Shown: one piece after another, positions 63,109-64,000 of the stretch
How positions within the stretch are numbered: the stretch's first letter is position 1
How the letters are laid out: every line of letters begins with the position of its first letter
Origin: Aquibacillus albus
GTDB lineage: Bacteria > Bacillota > Bacilli > Bacillales > Amphibacillaceae
Direction: 5' to 3'
DNA length: 64,000 nt
NCBI RefSeq assembly: GCF_016908325.1
Contig: NZ_JAFBDR010000017.1
Coordinates: 1 to 64,000, forward strand
Translations under genes and position numbers: made by a program
The notes under the pieces: generated by a model
Seen by the model: the letters and a program-made list of their open reading frames with translations, nothing else
What the model was told of the DNA's origin: nothing
The model's database searches: none

Positions 63109-64000
63109 ATGAGAAATTTAAAATTGCCAGTTGTCTTTCGAAGGTTTCTAATTTCTTATATTATTATTTTACTTATCCCAATCTTAACAGGCCTTATTTC
63201 CTATCAAGTTACCATGTCATCGACAGAGGCATATTCGATAAAAAACAGTAAACAGGTATTAAATTTAAGTAAAACAATTTTAGAACAACGTTTTTCAGAG
63301 ATTGACAGATTTGGAATGCAGTTAGCTTCTAACAAGAATCTAATTACACTTTTACAAAAAAAAGACTCCGAAAAGGTTAATATTGTTGCTGAACTTAGAG
63401 AACTGTCAGAGAATGTAACTCCTTATGCCTCTACTAATAAATTTCTAGAGGATTTTTATATTTATTTAAAAAATACAGAGCTTATTATTACACCGGGGTC
63501 TGTATTCTATCGCCCTAATCATTTCTACAGAATGAATAATTACCCTAACTTAACATTTGAAGAGTGGAAATCTGAAATGTTAATGGGAGGGCCACCACAT
63601 AAAATACTACCAAGTCAAGCTTACTTTGAAAAGGAAACGAATACTAGTGTCATAACCTATGTCATAACACTCCCCATGAATAACTTTCATGATCCTTTAG
63701 GTGCTATCGTAGTACCGGTTGAGCAAGAAAAAATAAATGAACTATTAAAAGGTATTCCGGAGCAATTCGGTGGTTGGTCGTTTATAATAGATGAGAAAAA
63801 TAGAATTATGACTACAACAGGAATAAATGAGAAAGAGATACAGGAAATTATCCCATTAATCGATGAAGAAAATAATACAAAGTATATGAACGATGGGACG
63901 TTATTAATATCCATTGATTCTGATAAAAATAATTGGGTATATGTCGCTGGTATTCCAAAGGAAGCGTTATTAAAGGATGCTAGAAAAATTAAATATATTA
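63109..64000 (+). CDS. Membrane-bound sensor/transcriptional regulator, partial
   Basis: The frame from ATG at 63109 (GAGGTACTT upstream) stays open to the window edge, 297 codons. It begins with a short cytosolic segment and a membrane helix (FLISYIIILLIPILTGLISYQV), then an extracellular dCache-like domain (IDRFGMQLASNKNL; WSFIIDEKNRIMTTTG; NNWVYVAGIPKEALL). In Bacillales this layout belongs to membrane-bound AraC regulators (YesS type) or to sensor kinases. The output domain is outside the window. Likely controls sugar uptake linked to the fucosidases. Confidence 0.82.
   Translation, partial: MRNLKLPVVFRRFLISYIIILLIPILTGLISYQVTMSSTEAYSIKNSKQVLNLSKTILEQRFSEIDRFGMQLASNKNLITLLQKKDSEKVNIVAELRELSENVTPYASTNKFLEDFYIYLKNTELIITPGSVFYRPNHFYRMNNYPNLTFEEWKSEMLMGGPPHKILPSQAYFEKETNTSVITYVITLPMNNFHDPLGAIVVPVEQEKINELLKGIPEQFGGWSFIIDEKNRIMTTTGINEKEIQEIIPLIDEENNTKYMNDGTLLISIDSDKNNWVYVAGIPKEALLKDARKIKYI

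Overview
The window is a chromosomal segment of a low-GC, endospore-forming member of the Bacillaceae. The evidence is the rRNA-linked tRNA cluster of the Bacillus trn type, the sporulation checkpoint protein Sda, the cortex deacetylase PdaA, MreBH, and blocks that follow Bacillus subtilis order (yfkJ-yfkI-yfkH, yflK/yflJ, gndA beside zwf, yfkD to pdaA to the yfjP-type glycosylase). The exact genus cannot be fixed from the sequence; a halotolerant relative such as Oceanobacillus, Virgibacillus or Gracilibacillus is an inference.

Layout. 1-3205: the 3' end of a 23S rRNA gene, 5S rRNA and 19 tRNA genes ending in a terminator. Four of these tRNA genes (fMet, Lys, Gly-TCC, Arg-TCT) are each preceded by a second, truncated copy of their own 5' end, joined at the D arm to a related element of about 120-140 bp. 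The four elements keep an internal stem whose base pairs change together. 3283-5374: a tyrosine recombinase, a guanine-type purine riboswitch with xpt, and a doubtful Cys-rich ORF. 5422-7600: an XRE regulator, two very small and easily missed Sda paralogues, a DUF2294 protein and an orphan structured RNA candidate. 7753-14907: HAD phosphatases, both NADPH-producing pentose phosphate dehydrogenases (gndA, zwf), a cyclase-family hydrolase and membrane proteins. 15030-20457: GNAT acetyltransferase, an ABC-2 exporter operon with a NEW3 surface protein, and a divergent ECF sigma/anti-sigma pair. 20647-30482: crr, mreBH, a palindromic MITE-like repeat, MOSC, DUF1992 and YedK-type proteins, a PAS-GGDEF-EAL c-di-GMP enzyme and the yfkJIH operon. 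30573-45413: a ZosA-type metal ATPase with PerR/Fur-like boxes, a polar amino acid uptake pair lacking its ATPase, ribokinase, DUF3231, MFS, OsmC, yfkD, pdaA, polyphosphate kinase/phosphatase and an AlkA-type glycosylase. 45419-47234: a complete IS200/IS605 element with TnpA and TnpB. 47416-52191: CtsR-controlled clpE, a secreted MBL hydrolase, a DDAH-family enzyme and tRNA-Ala. 52192-54500: a scarred region with palindromic repeats, a tRNA remnant, a frameshifted serine recombinase and a broken L-fucose isomerase gene. 54516-64000: an L-fucose utilisation locus with an AraC regulator, dehydrogenase, FucU mutarotase, lactonase, aldo/keto reductase, GH95 and GH29 alpha-L-fucosidases, and the start of a membrane-bound sensor/regulator that runs off the window.

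How the parts fit. The fucose locus reads as a non-phosphorylating (oxidative) pathway: cytoplasmic fucosidases free L-fucose, FucU equilibrates its anomers, the aldo/keto reductase can oxidise it to the lactone and the amidohydrolase can open the lactone. Relics of fucI, the first enzyme of the classical isomerase pathway, lie just upstream, which suggests pathway replacement. The strongest candidates for something undescribed are the tRNA-5'-end duplicating elements, then the orphan RNA at about 7375-7595 and the paired Sda genes with shared palindromes.
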